Source: Chara braunii (taxonomy: Eukaryota > Streptophyta > Charophyceae > Charales > Characeae). Taken from it: a stretch of 48,244 nucleotides of DNA. The position numbers and the translations under genes were made by a program. The notes beneath the pieces are model-generated. The model worked only from the letters and a program-made list of their open reading frames with translations. It ran no database searches and was not told where the DNA came from. The stretch lies in contig BFEA01000188.1 of NCBI GenBank assembly GCA_003427395.1, positions 2,179,188 through 2,227,431 on the forward strand, given 5' to 3'. Each line of letters starts with the position of its first letter. The stretch's first letter is position 1. Below, piece by piece: positions 1 through 9,408 of this stretch.

Positions 1-266
1 AGGGGGGGGGTTGTGAAAAGGAGGGGTGGGCTTACCACCCACAGAGCAGAGGAGGAAGAGAGAGGAGCATCTGAAGCTAAGATAGAAAAGAAAGTTTTCA
101 TCTGGAACTGGGATAGAAAGGAAAGAAAGCCTTCTACCTATGGGGACGAAGGAGAATAAATTTGCCGGCTCTGCGGGGGAAGATAAGAAAGCAAGCTTTC
201 TGCCGCTATGCAAGGTGCTTTCTGCGATCTGCCACTGGGGATATCATTGATCCTATCCTCTAGAGC
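1..266. other. Non-coding flank, nothing recognised
   Basis: Purine-rich sequence with no ORF of protein-like composition and no RNA or transposon signature that I recognise. It ends where the U6-like block begins. Confidence 0.4.
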
Positions 267-320
267 ACATCCGTTAACATTGGAACGATACAGAGAAGAT
301 TAGCATGGCCCCTGCCCAAG
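267..320 (+). pseudogene. U6 spliceosomal snRNA fragment
   Basis: The block runs from ACATCCG through the invariant GATACAGAGAAGATTAGCAT core to CCCCTGCCCAAG. It matches the central part of eukaryotic U6 with about three mismatches in 54 nt. The ACAGAGA box, which pairs with the 5' splice site, and the AGC catalytic triad are intact. The U6 5' stem-loop is absent upstream, and the 3' internal stem-loop and terminal U-tract are absent downstream. I see no plant U6 promoter (upstream sequence element plus TATA at fixed spacing). It is therefore probably a truncated or retroposed copy rather than a working gene. U6 identity is from known family sequence; pseudogene status is inference. Confidence 0.85.
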
Positions 321-608
321 TAACGGGAAAGAAAAAAGGTCATTGATGCTCATTACCTTGCTACCAGTTGCTGACTCAGCTGTTGTTTTTTTTGAACGGT
401 CGTTCTCTTACGAACCACACCACATTGTCCGAGAGCGATCTTGCTCTCAACGATCGATCGCTGAATGGGAAAATCAAATCAAAGGTGTTATTGGTCATAT
501 GGTCAGAGAGCGACGATCTGCCAGTGGGGGAATCATCGATGCTATTGACCATATTGCCAGAAAAGAGGGTTCTCCAATAGAGCACAAGACTCTAGTGGGG
601 CACGGTGC
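321..608. other. Non-coding spacer before chromovirus
   Basis: No recognised gene. Short ORFs here have no family resemblance. It is bounded on the right by the AATAG target duplication of the chromovirus. Confidence 0.4.
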
Positions 609-613
609 AATAG
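609..613. repeat. Target-site duplication AATAG (left)
   Basis: The five bases AATAG directly precede the 5' LTR and recur exactly at 10841-10845 directly after the 3' LTR. This is the 5-bp duplication expected of Ty3/gypsy integrase. Confidence 0.92.
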
Positions 614-922
614 TGTAGCGGACCTCTGGTTGGCCTGTGAGACCAGCCCCTTGGCCTGTTCTCACAGGCCTGTGTTGTATTCGGGGTAGTCCAGTTCAGG
701 CCGGTACCTCTGTCGGTACCAGCCAGTCCAGTCCGGTCCAGTCAGTCCGCTGGGGTATACCCCAGCTGTTGTCTGTTTGTGAGATCATTCTACACTCGCA
801 CACTTTGGAGTACGTGCGTTGGAGTCTAGCGTGGGAGCTGCGTTGTGCCATCTCGCTCCCCCTTCTTCCTCCATCTCCATCTGTATCCCAGGCGGAGCAC
901 CACACCTGGTGGGTCTGCCACA
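614..922 (+). repeat. 5' LTR of chromovirus
   Basis: The 309-bp LTR starts TGTAGCGG and ends CCACA. It aligns over its whole length with 10522-10840. It carries an 18-bp perfect palindrome at 749-766 and paired GGTACC sites at about 702-720. Relative to the 3' LTR it lacks 10 bp, which destroys a hairpin. I see no clear TATA box. Confidence 0.93.
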
Positions 923-923
923 C

Positions 924-935
924 TGGTATCGGAGC
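924..935 (+). promoter_or_regulatory. Primer-binding site, initiator Met tRNA
   Basis: TGGTATCGGAGC lies one base after the LTR end and differs at one position from TGGTATCAGAGC, the complement of the plant initiator tRNA-Met 3' end. It would prime minus-strand DNA synthesis. Confidence 0.9.
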
Positions 936-3024
936 AGGAACGTTCCCCGCTCCCACCCACCACCCCGCACAGTACGGAAAACAGCAAAACCCGACAGCGT
1001 GGCGAAAAAAGGAGTCGCCATCACGAACGTGTGAGCCAAGGCCAAGGCCGCCGCACATGCACGCGCCACGCGGCCCCGCTGCCCCGCCCCGCACCCGGAT
1101 ATATTATCAAGATCTGGGATATATGTTGCTGCCAGGGTTTGAATCCGGGCAGCTGCTGGCTATGCGCGTGCGTAGCTGCTGCCTTAACACACTGGCCAAA
1201 GTGTCTGCATGGCTCAGGAGTGTGGCACGCTGCTGTTGAAGACGTGCATGCTAGCTATTTACCCCCCCGCCGAGCAGCGGCCAGCAGGGCAGCAATGGCC
1301 GGGCTGCTATTTGCCCCCCCCTCCCCCCACCCGTGGCTGCTGGTGCCTGCGCATGTGCCCATCTGCAGTGCCACGTGGCAGCTTGCTGTGGAACTGAAGA
1401 GTCAGTGAAGACCCCCCTGCTCAGGGAGCTGCTCTACACTGGTGAGGGTATGCTCACACAACATACCCTGGATCTGCAGATCTGCAGTACTGTTGCTAGG
1501 GGCTGATCAAGATCTCAGCCCCCCTCTCTCCTCCAGCTGGCTTGCTGCAGTGAAGGCCAAGACCCTCCTTGTCTTAGTATACCTTGTGCCCTTGGAGACA
1601 CCAAGGGCAGGTATCATCCCACTCTCTTCCCTCTCCCTACTAACCCACTTTCTCTACCTTTTCTCTCTCCTCTTAGTCACCCCCTCTACTTCTTCCTCTT
1701 CTACCTCACTCACTTCCTTCTAATCACTCTCACCACTCATACCCCTCTCCCCACCACACCTTTTCTCCCACTAACCACTATTTTACTCTATTCATTTATT
1801 TTTTTTTCTAGCTCCTCTTTTCTCTTTGGTTCTTGATCCCTCCCCACCCTTCCCATCCCTTTCTCTCCCATTCTCTCACCCTCCTCTCCCCCAACTACAA
1901 CCCATCACTTCCCCCCATCTCCCCTTTCACTCTTTTTCTCTTTCTCACCTATTTCTCCCCTTTCTCCTTCACCTTTTCATTCCCCTTTCCCCCAACTTCG
2001 AAATTTTCTGTTTTTTCTTCTTTTTATCTTTCTTTTGATTTATATTTCCTCCTTTTTTCCAAAAATTCGAATTATCTTATTCCCCATCCTCTTTTCTCAT
2101 TTTCTGATTTCTTTCATTTTATTTTTATTTTATTGTGAAAATTCGAATTTCTTTGTAGCACCCTTAAATCTGAATAGGAGTTAGTCATTCTTGCTTTCGG
2201 CACACATTCCGACCCCGTAGGGTTAACGAAGTGCTGCCGAAATTTTCTGTTTCTCTTTCACTTACCCTTTTTCAGCACATTTTGACCCCTTGGGGGTAGC
2301 GAAGTGCTGGCAAAATCTTCTCATTTTACTTAGCCTTTCTTCTTGACGGCACACTTCGACCCCATGGGGGTAACGAAATGCTGCCGAAATTTTTGAAAAA
2401 TCCTACACTTAATTTCTCTTCACCTCCTCATCTACTTATTTATTTATTTATTTCTCTATTTTTTTATTTATTATTTCTTTACTTATTTTCTAAAATTTTT
2501 AATTTGCGACACTTTGAAATTTAGTTTGCTTATCTTGGTCTCTTCTTTCCCTTGGCACATTCTTGACCCTATGGGGGGTCGGGAAATGCTGCCGAAAATT
2601 CCAAAAAAATAAATATTATTTCTCCTCACATTTTTTTTCCTTATTTTTTTAATTATTTTTATTATTTATTTATTTCCTTATTTATTTTTATTTTTTTCTC
2701 AAAATGTAACTGTTTATTTATTTTCCTCCCGCCTCCCCCCCCATGCTTGTTATTTTATTTTCTTGATTAGGTCATCAGTACCCTACCCTAACCACTCAAA
2801 CTCCGGTTAGGGTTTTCTTAGGGTTTTTCTATGGTTTAGGGTTTTCCCTAACCCCCCCTACTTCCCTTCCCATTCACCCTGGACCCGAACCACCCCTCCC
2901 CCTTTGACGGCGCCCGCACTAGACTCACTAGCGTCGTCCGCCGCTTTCTACCACAGACCCCCCCCTACGACCTTCGCTCACGCGGACCTCCTCTGGCCCC
3001 TTCCGGTCCGGCCCGTCCCTCCCT
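936..3024 (+). other. Long untranslated leader of chromovirus
   Basis: About 2.1 kb between PBS and the first plausible gag ATG. A GC-rich first part is followed by a polypyrimidine tract (about 1610-2110), four spaced copies of a hairpin-forming repeat (2196-2595), A+T-rich homopolymer runs and telo-box-like motifs (GGTTAGGGTTTT, TTTAGGGTTTT) at about 2770-2860. The ORFs here are low-complexity Pro/Ser/Leu-rich and are not supported as genes. The leader probably holds promoter, packaging and translation signals; that is inference. Confidence 0.7.
2196..2595 (+). repeat. Four copies of a hairpin-forming leader repeat
   Basis: Copies lie at about 2196-2241, 2273-2309, 2347-2386 and 2552-2595. 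Each can fold: an outer stem (CGGCA with TGCCG, or CAGCAC with GTGCTG in copy 2), a TTCG-with-CGAA part, and ACCCC with GGGGT around a short loop. The folding potential is kept although the sequence differs between copies. Confidence 0.75.
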
Positions 3025-3937
3025 ATGGCCAACGGCGTGTCACAAGCCGCCGATGCGGCGATGACCTCGGCACTGGGCTCCACACCCGTGCCGGCGGACC
3101 AGGGCCATCAGCCCCAGGGGGAATTGCACACCCTCCTCGCGCCCATCCAGGCGCAACTAGCGACCCTTGCGCCCTTACAAGCGCAAGTGGCGACCCTTGT
3201 CGTCGGCATGCGGCAACTCCAGGACGCTGCCTCTCCTTCATCTCTTGACTCTCTCTCTTCTCATGGCTCCCAGTCTGGGTCCCAAGTCCTCCGACGGGGT
3301 GGGCATGGTGGAGCTTCCTCCTTCATTGCCTCCGACTCGGCCATCTTGGTGACCGTCCACGCCCCTAGCTCGACAGCCGCCACGAGCCAGGCCCTCCCCC
3401 ACTCTACGGGCGCATACGCCGAGATTCCGATCGCTACGGCCACGGACCACAACCCGCTGCCATGGTCTCAGCTTTTCCGGGTGCCCTGATTCTCCCTCCC
3501 CTTCGCATGACTGCAGCGCCACTTGGCTCCCCCCCTGTGGGATGCCCCACGCCGCTCGTGCTTCCACTTCCCCCACTCTTCCTCCTGTCACTCCTCGCTC
3601 GATCTACGTTTGACATCTCGAGGACGAGCTTGCCCAGACCCGGACCGACCTCGCCCTCTTACGCCTTCAGCCACCCCCACCCTCACAGGTGGCCGGGCGT
3701 TCGGGCGCACCCCCTCCCTCTACTCTTCCTTCCATGCAGGCTCGCTTCCCTTGCCCTGCACCCTATCCATCCCCATCCTACCTTCTTCCTATTCCCTCGG
3801 TTGATGCGACCTCTTCTATCGGAGCTCCCTCGCAGTCTGCCTCGGTTGCCCCCACCGCTCCCCCATGCGGCCCGGGCGTACAGTCAACTGCGCCCCTTTC
3901 CCCAGGACCTCCGCCGACTTACTCCTCTATAGCATAG
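3025..3937 (+). pseudogene. gag: Chromovirus gag N-terminal region, broken
   Basis: The first plausible gag start is ATG at 3025. It opens a Gln/Ala-rich segment with a repeated pattern (QAQLATLAPLQAQVATL) that could form a coiled coil. This frame ends at 3489. Two other frames carry a Pro/Ser-rich linker. The frame at 3689-3937 is the same one as the main gag ORF and reaches it after a single TAG at 3935-3937. I read the whole as one gag N-terminus broken by frameshifts and one stop. The exact path is uncertain because Pro/Ser-rich sequence looks similar in several frames of this C-rich DNA. Confidence 0.5.
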
Positions 3938-3991
3938 GCCTCTACTCCTCGATCCCCTCGCCGCCAAAACGGTGGCGCACCACTCGTCTGC

Positions 3992-5068
3992 TTGGCGGAC
4001 ATTGCCTTGTACGACAGTACAGGGATGAGCGTGTCTCGGTGGCTGCAGTCTGCCACCCGCACGCTCCGGCTCATGGGCGCCCCACCTGACATGTGGGTGG
4101 GTCACCTCTCCACGCGCCTGCGTGGCGGTCCTTTCGACGCTTGGGAGGATTTCTACGTGCACTCCATTCGTGAGGGTCGGACCCCGACCTTCATGGATTT
4201 TCAGGCGTTCCTCGAGGACCACTTCGGAGCCCGACATGACGTCACTGACGCTTTCGAGCGTCTCGTCGGCACACGCTGGTCCAGCTGTGGTGGCGCTATC
4301 GGCCTGGACCACCAGATCCAGGTCTTTCAGGACGCCCGCCTCATTTGTGATGTGGCGTTCCTCCCCGAGGCTTCCCTTACCGACCGTTTCTTGGCTAGCC
4401 TTCCCCTTGAGTATCGCTCTGAGTTATGGCGGTACGAGTTCACATCGGCCCCGCAGGCCTATGAGGCCGCCAGGACCCATCAGCAGATGCGGGCCCGTCT
4501 TCACCCTGCTTCCTCCTCCCAGCCTCAGCGTACTGGCTACGCCCCCTCCTCCTCTCATGGCACATCCCAGCGTCGTTCCCCCTTCCGCGGCCGCCCCCGC
4601 CGTTCCGCGGAGCAGGGCCGCCACTTCTCGCACCGCTTCATCTTGCTCGAGTATGGTGAGCAGAACGTTGCCCCGTTGTCGCCTGAGGGTGACCATAGCG
4701 ACGACCTCGACCTCGAAAAGATCGTCCACTACCACCTGGAGGACTCTACTCTCTCTATGGTCGAGCGCCTCCAACTCATCCTCTCCACCCTCTCCCAGGC
4801 ACGCAGCCGCTCTAGTCACGCTGACGCGTCGCCCCCCGAGGTCCCTCAACAGGACCTCCCTCAGGGCTTTGTCCCTCCTCGCGGTGTCCTCTCCGTTGAG
4901 CGCGCGGCCATTTTGGGTCGGCGTGGGTGTTTGCGTTGCCGCCAAGACGGTCATACCTCCTCGCGGTGCCCTTACACCGCCGCCCTCGACCGCCACTACA
5001 CTGACCTTTCCCGCCAGTGTCGTGCTCAGTCCCGCCCCGGCGCCTCGCATCCCCGCGGCGCCTCCTAG
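3992..5068 (+). pseudogene. gag: Chromovirus gag core with zinc knuckle
   Basis: The 358-codon open frame begins with a retrotransposon-gag capsid domain (about residues 10-180). Family-typical features include WLQSATRTLRLMG, FLEDHFG and a D-rich RFLASLP segment. A basic Ser/Arg-rich linker follows. Near the C-terminus is a CCHC knuckle, CLRCRQDGHTSSRC, spaced CX2CX4HX4C. Capsid assembles the virus-like particle and the knuckle binds the genomic RNA. The annotated ATG is internal: the frame is open upstream to the TAG at 3935, so the true start lies further 5'. The end overlaps the protease frame by about 50 nt in a -1 relation. This ORF is intact, but the whole gag is not. Confidence 0.88.
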
Positions 5069-6000
5069 CCACGGTGTTGTATACACCTGCGCCCTCCTCA
5101 GTAGTGGCCTTCCCGACATCTCCGTCGCGGTTCGCCCCTCTCGCTACTGAAGCTGGGGTATCCCAGGACCCGACAGAGTGTACTCAGCCCTCTGTCGCAA
5201 TACCATTTACGCCTCCGCAGACCACCGTCTCCCCTCCTACACCTCCGCGACTCTCGACGCGTCGAGCCATTCGCTCAACCCGTTGCAGCGAGCAACTTGT
5301 GACTCGCAAGGCCGTTATGTCCTCTCTTCTGGACTTGAGCATGCTCCAGGCTCGTCAAGAGCGACTCGCCCTCCATGTCGCTGCACTGCGTCGCCTTCTC
5401 ACCATCCTTTTTGACCCTGATCGCACCCTCCCGATCATTCCAGTACGACTGGGGACCTCCATGAGGGTGTACTCAGCGTTGTGGGATTTCGGTTCTCAGG
5501 GCGACTTCATTCACCCACGTGTGGTGAAAGAAGCCCGCTTACCCACGACAGGGTCTCTGACTCCCATCTCCGTCACCCTAAGGGATGACAAGAGTCAGCG
5601 CTTCTTCGATCAGACGGTCATTGACCTTCCCTTCTTCCTCACTCTCGAGCAGACTGATCGTCCCCCGACGTCTCGTCGCCACCGCTTCTCTGCACATTTC
5701 GATGTGATGGAGACGGGGTACGATTTCATTCTCGGTACTCTGTGGTCTCGTCGGTTCTGCAGCACCGAGGCCAATTGGGCGACCAACTCTCGTTCTCAAA
5801 ACGAAGTGTGGACAGACGTATCGCGTACCTTTCATAGGTACCACCGCCACACCACGCCCCAATCTTCCTCCCCCGGAGCCTTCCGTGGCCACACCATCTC
5901 CTACAATCACTATCACCTCGCCTCGGCAGTTCGCTCACTTCATCCGACAGGACGACGTCACCTTCTTTACGGTGAACGTTACGGATCTCTTACACTATGA
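5017..6000 (+). pseudogene. pol (PR): Chromovirus aspartic protease region
   Basis: The 327-codon frame contains a retropepsin-like domain at about residues 140-250: strand VRLGTSMRVYSALW, then DFGSQGDFI at the catalytic loop, and the flap-distal FILGTLW matching the usual ILG-x-x-W. The catalytic motif in this family is D-S/T-G. Here it is D-F-G, with TTC at 5488-5490, one C-to-T change away from TCC (Ser). The protease that should process Gag-Pol is therefore probably inactive. The frame is -1 relative to gag, as in many elements that express pol by frameshifting. The last 60 or so residues lie beyond the domain. Confidence 0.82.
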
Positions 6001-6118
6001 TCCACCCTGTCCCGACGCCGAGCTCATCCCTCTGGAGCCAGATCCTCCTATCTCCATAGTTCCCATCTCTACTTCCCACCCTCCGCCGTCCGTCGAGTCC
6101 ACCCCGTCGTCGCGCGCG

Positions 6119-6907
6119 TCGACGCTGACGCTGAGGAACTCGCATGCTATACGACCGACCTGGAGCCCGCAGTTCGTGACCTCATTCGAGAGTACCACGA
6201 CGTTTTCCCACCATCGTTCTCGTACGCCGGCATCCCACCGATGCGCGACGTTGAGCACTTCATCCAGCTTGTGCATGACTATCGTGTTCACCACAAGGCA
6301 CCCTACAGACTCTCGATCCCCAAGGCCACCGAACTCAAGCGTCAGCTTGAGGAGCTCCTGAGACTGGGTTTCATTAAACCCAGCAACTCCCCGTGGGGTG
6401 CACCCGTCCTCTTTGCTCGCAAAGCGGATGGAACTCTCCGTCTCTGTACCGACTATCACGGTCTCAACCGCTACACGGTTAAGAACAGCTACCTCATGCC
6501 TCGTTCCGACGAGTTGTTCGACCGCCTAGCAGGCAACCGCTTCTTTACGAAGATTGATCTTCGTAGCGGTTACCGCCAGATCCGCGTCGCTGCAGCGGAC
6601 CAGCAGAAGACAGTGTTCCGACCGCGCTTCGACCACTATAAGTTTACGGTGATGTCATTCGGCCTCACCAAACGCATCCGCTACCTTTCAGAGGGCGATG
6701 AACGACATCTTCAAGGACATCCTGGAGCAGTACGTTCTAGTCTACCTCGACGATATCGTGGTCCACAGTCGTACCCTTGAGGAGCATCTCAGACATCTCT
6801 GCGACGTCCTTGACCGCTTGCGCAGACATGGCTTTTACGCCAAGCTGAGCAAGTGCCGCTTTGCCCAGCACAAAGTGGATTTCTTAGGACACTACGTCTC
6901 TGACTAG
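6119..6907 (+). pseudogene. pol (RT): Chromovirus reverse transcriptase, frameshifted
   Basis: The frame is readable from about 6119 ([10 protein letters not shown], the usual segment before RT) and the RT fold follows from 6241: [59 protein letters not shown] (first catalytic Asp), and VMSFGLT. At about 6667-6682 a frameshift moves the match into the next frame ([10 protein letters not shown]), which continues through YLDDIVVHS, the YXDD catalytic pair, to GHYVSD. It then meets TAG at 6905-6907 where the family normally has a residue before GL. RT copies the RNA genome into DNA. Both catalytic motifs survive, but no full-length enzyme can be made. Confidence 0.92.
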
Positions 6908-7677
6908 GGTCTCACTGCTATTGCGGAATGGCCCCGTCCCCACATCCGCCAAGCAGCTTCGCAGCTTCCTAGGCCTCACTAGCTATTATAGTAATTTCAT
7001 CCAGGGATACGCTAGGTATTCCTACGTCCTTACCTCCACCCTCCTCCGGAAAAACCCGCCATGGGCTTAGACACCCCTCCACGAGGACGCCTTCTGCGCC
7101 CTCAAGAAGGCGGTGACATGTGCACCGGTTCTTCACCTACCCAATTTTGATCGCTCTTTTATCCTTACCATCGATGCGTCAGACTTTGTTGTAGGAGCAG
7201 TGCTTTCTTAGATTTTCCCCTCCTCTCCTGATTCCTCTCATCCTCGCATCCCTCGCTTCCCACCCCCTACCCCTACCACTGCTTCCCGCCTGACGCCTAC
7301 TCGTGCAGCTACTGACGAGCCTTCTATTGACTATTCGCCTACCATCGCCGAGAACGGTACTGTCGAGTCTCGCTCAGGTGATTATCCGATAGCCTTCTAC
7401 TCCCGTCAGCTCCTACCCGCCGAGATAAACTACACTGCTGATGAATGTGAGGTTATCGCAGTAGTTTATGCCGCTCGGCACTGGCGTCACCTGCACGGGA
7501 CACCATTCACAGTGCGCACGGACAACTCTGTTGTCCAGGCTTTTCTGACAAAGCCGAAGCTCACTCCTTGATAGGTCCGCTGGTGGCGCGACCTATCCGA
7601 GTTTAGTTTCACCACTGAGCACATCAAGGGTGAAACTAATCGGGTCGCAGAGGCCTTTTCCGGCACCCTCACCATGA
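6908..7677 (+). pseudogene. pol (RH): Chromovirus RT connection and RNase H, four stops
   Basis: Translating past the stops gives the RT thumb/connection (EWPRPTSAKQLRSFLGLTSY after a one-base shift near 6945) and then RNase H: ILTIDASDFVVGAVLS (first Asp), FYSRQL, ADECEVIAVVYAARHWRHL (Glu), VRTDNSVVQAF (Asp) and the C-terminal EHIKGETNRVAEAFSG. Stops lie at 7068 (TAG), 7209 (TAG), 7569 (TGA) and 7572 (TAG). At 7569-7574 the family usually has Arg-Gln (LTPRQ), so CGA-CAG has probably become TGA-TAG. The domain degrades RNA in RNA:DNA hybrids. It is too short between stops to appear as a long ORF. Confidence 0.85.
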
Positions 7678-7729
7678 TCTGGAGCAAATCCAGCTTGCTG
7701 CCATCTCGATCACCACCGTCCACCACTCG

Positions 7730-8637
7730 GTGATCGACGAGTTTCGCACTCAGTATCGCCACTGCCTCGACTATCGCGACATCCATGCGACTCTTCGGAG
7801 TGGCAAAACCGTCTCGAACTACTCTCTCAGGGACAACGGTCTTGTGTACTGGCACGGTTCACAGGGCACCAGAGAGCCCCGTATTTGCGTTCCCTCCACT
7901 GGACAGCTACGTGTCCGGGCAGTAGCAGAGTTCCATGACCAGGCAGTCGCCGGTCATATGGGCTTCCACAAGACGTTGGCTCGTGTGAGCCGCCTGTATG
8001 TCTGGCCGAAGCGCAAGGACTTTGTGAAGGACTACGTTGCAGAGTGTCCCACCTGTCAAGAGGTGAACAGTGCAAAGTTGCAAACCACCTGCCTTATGGT
8101 TCGCTCCTGCCTCTTCCTATTCTTGAGGGTCGTTGGCAGTCCATCTCAATGGACTTTATCGTTCCTCTTCGCCCTCTGACCCCCCACGGTCATGATGCTA
8201 TCGTGGCCGTCGTCAACCGCTTCACAAAGCGTGCACGCTTTGTTCCGTGCCGCTGTGTCATTAGTGTACGTGAGGTCGCCGACATCGTGTTTGACCGAGT
8301 CGTGCGTGACCACGGCTTGCCTCTAAGCATCATATCTGACCGTGACCCGCACTTTACCAGCCGATTCTGGCGACGGCTCCACGAGGTATACGGCACCCAG
8401 CTTCGCTTCTCCTCGTCTTACCATCCCCAGACTGATGGTCAGACCGAGGTCACGAACAGGACTCTCGGAGATATTCTCCGAAAGATTGTTCGTGGCGACC
8501 AGCAGTGGGATCTCCATCTTGCCCACGCGGAGATAGCCTACAACCACACCGTCTCGCCAGCCACGGGGATGTCGCCTTACTATTGCGACCTCGGCTATCA
8601 CCCTCGTGTTCCCATGGACTTCCTTCGACCATCATAG
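7730..8637 (+). pseudogene. pol (IN): Chromovirus integrase, zinc and catalytic core
   Basis: The first frame (7730-8179) has the N-terminal HHCC zinc domain: EFHDQAVAGHMGFHKT, then WPKRKDFVKDYVAECPTCQ. A frameshift at about 8085-8090 leads to a second frame (to 8637) with the catalytic core: SMDFIVPL (first Asp), SIISDRDPHFTS (second Asp) and HPQTDGQTEVTNRT (Glu). This is the D-D-E triad that joins element DNA to the target. The core ends at TAG 8635-8637, beyond which MHPDTSC continues in frame. Zinc ligands and catalytic triad are all present, so the damage is the frameshift and the stop. Confidence 0.93.
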
Positions 8638-9408
8638 ATGCACCCCGACACGAGTTGTCCCACGCTGGATGATTGGGTTGCACACATGACGTCGATCATG
8701 AAGACCGCACATGAGCACATAGCCGCTTCCCAGACTCCCATGGCAGCACGTGCGAACTGATCGAGGATGGATCATCCATTCAAAGTCAGTGATTATGTGC
8801 TTATCGACGCCCGCCACTTACAGGTCGAAGCAAACACGCTTCGCAAGTTTCGGCGTCGCTTCTTTGGCCCATGCCACATTCTCCAGGCCGTCGGTTCTGA
8901 TACGGCTTCTAGCCCGGTCAACTTTCGTGTGAAGCTACCCGACTACCTACTCCAGGCTCGTGTGCACGATGTCTACCACCTCTCGTTACTGCGTCCCTAC
9001 CGCAGGCCGTTTGAGTGTTTCGCTGGACGACCATATGAGCGCCCTCCACCTATCATGGTGGACGGCCACGAGGAGTTTCTCGTTTCAGACATCATTGGTC
9101 GCCGAGTTACCAACGACAACCCTCCTCACGTTGAGTATGTCGTACGTTGGAGGGGTTACCTTGATGATGAGGCTACTTGGGAGCCCCTCGAGCACTTGCA
9201 GCACGCTTGCATATTGGTGCGTGCCTATGACCATGCTCGTCATGCTGGATTAACTGCTCCTCCTCAGCCCACTGACCCTCCTTCTCCCTCGGCTGAGGAG
9301 ACCGCTGAAGTCGAGCTTGCTCCATCTCAGGCAAACCTTCAACAGCAACCGGATGTTTCTAAGCGTCCACAGCGCACTCGTCGTCATCCTGCTCGATACG
9401 ATGATTGA
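8638..9408 (+). pseudogene. pol (IN-CHD): Integrase C-terminus with chromodomain
   Basis: After TAG (8635) and a TGA at 8758, the frame is open from 8761 to the stop at 9406-9408. The longest ORF starts at ATG 8767 (213 aa). It holds the GPY/F-like segment (FRRRFFGPCHIL to FRVKLP, about residues 28-58) and HLSLLRPY. A chromodomain follows at residues 102-157, with aromatic residues F104, W128 (VVRWRGY) and W138 (ATWEPLEHL) in the positions of the methyl-lysine cage. Chromodomains of this group are known to guide integration by binding methylated histone H3. A basic Pro/Ser-rich tail ends the protein. The chromodomain itself is uninterrupted. Confidence 0.93.

Noticed and set aside
1442-2138. 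Pro/Ser/Leu-rich ORFs in the chromovirus leader
   Set aside because: They lie in a polypyrimidine tract with no domain, in several frames at once.
2770-2860. Interstitial telomere repeat
   Set aside because: Only scattered TTTAGGG-like and GGTTAGGG motifs, not a tandem telomeric array. Telo-box-like leader motifs are the better description.
4122-5150. 342-codon plus ORF and 231-codon minus ORF overlapping gag
   Set aside because: Shadows of the C-rich gag frame. Only the 3992-5068 frame has the gag domain and zinc knuckle.
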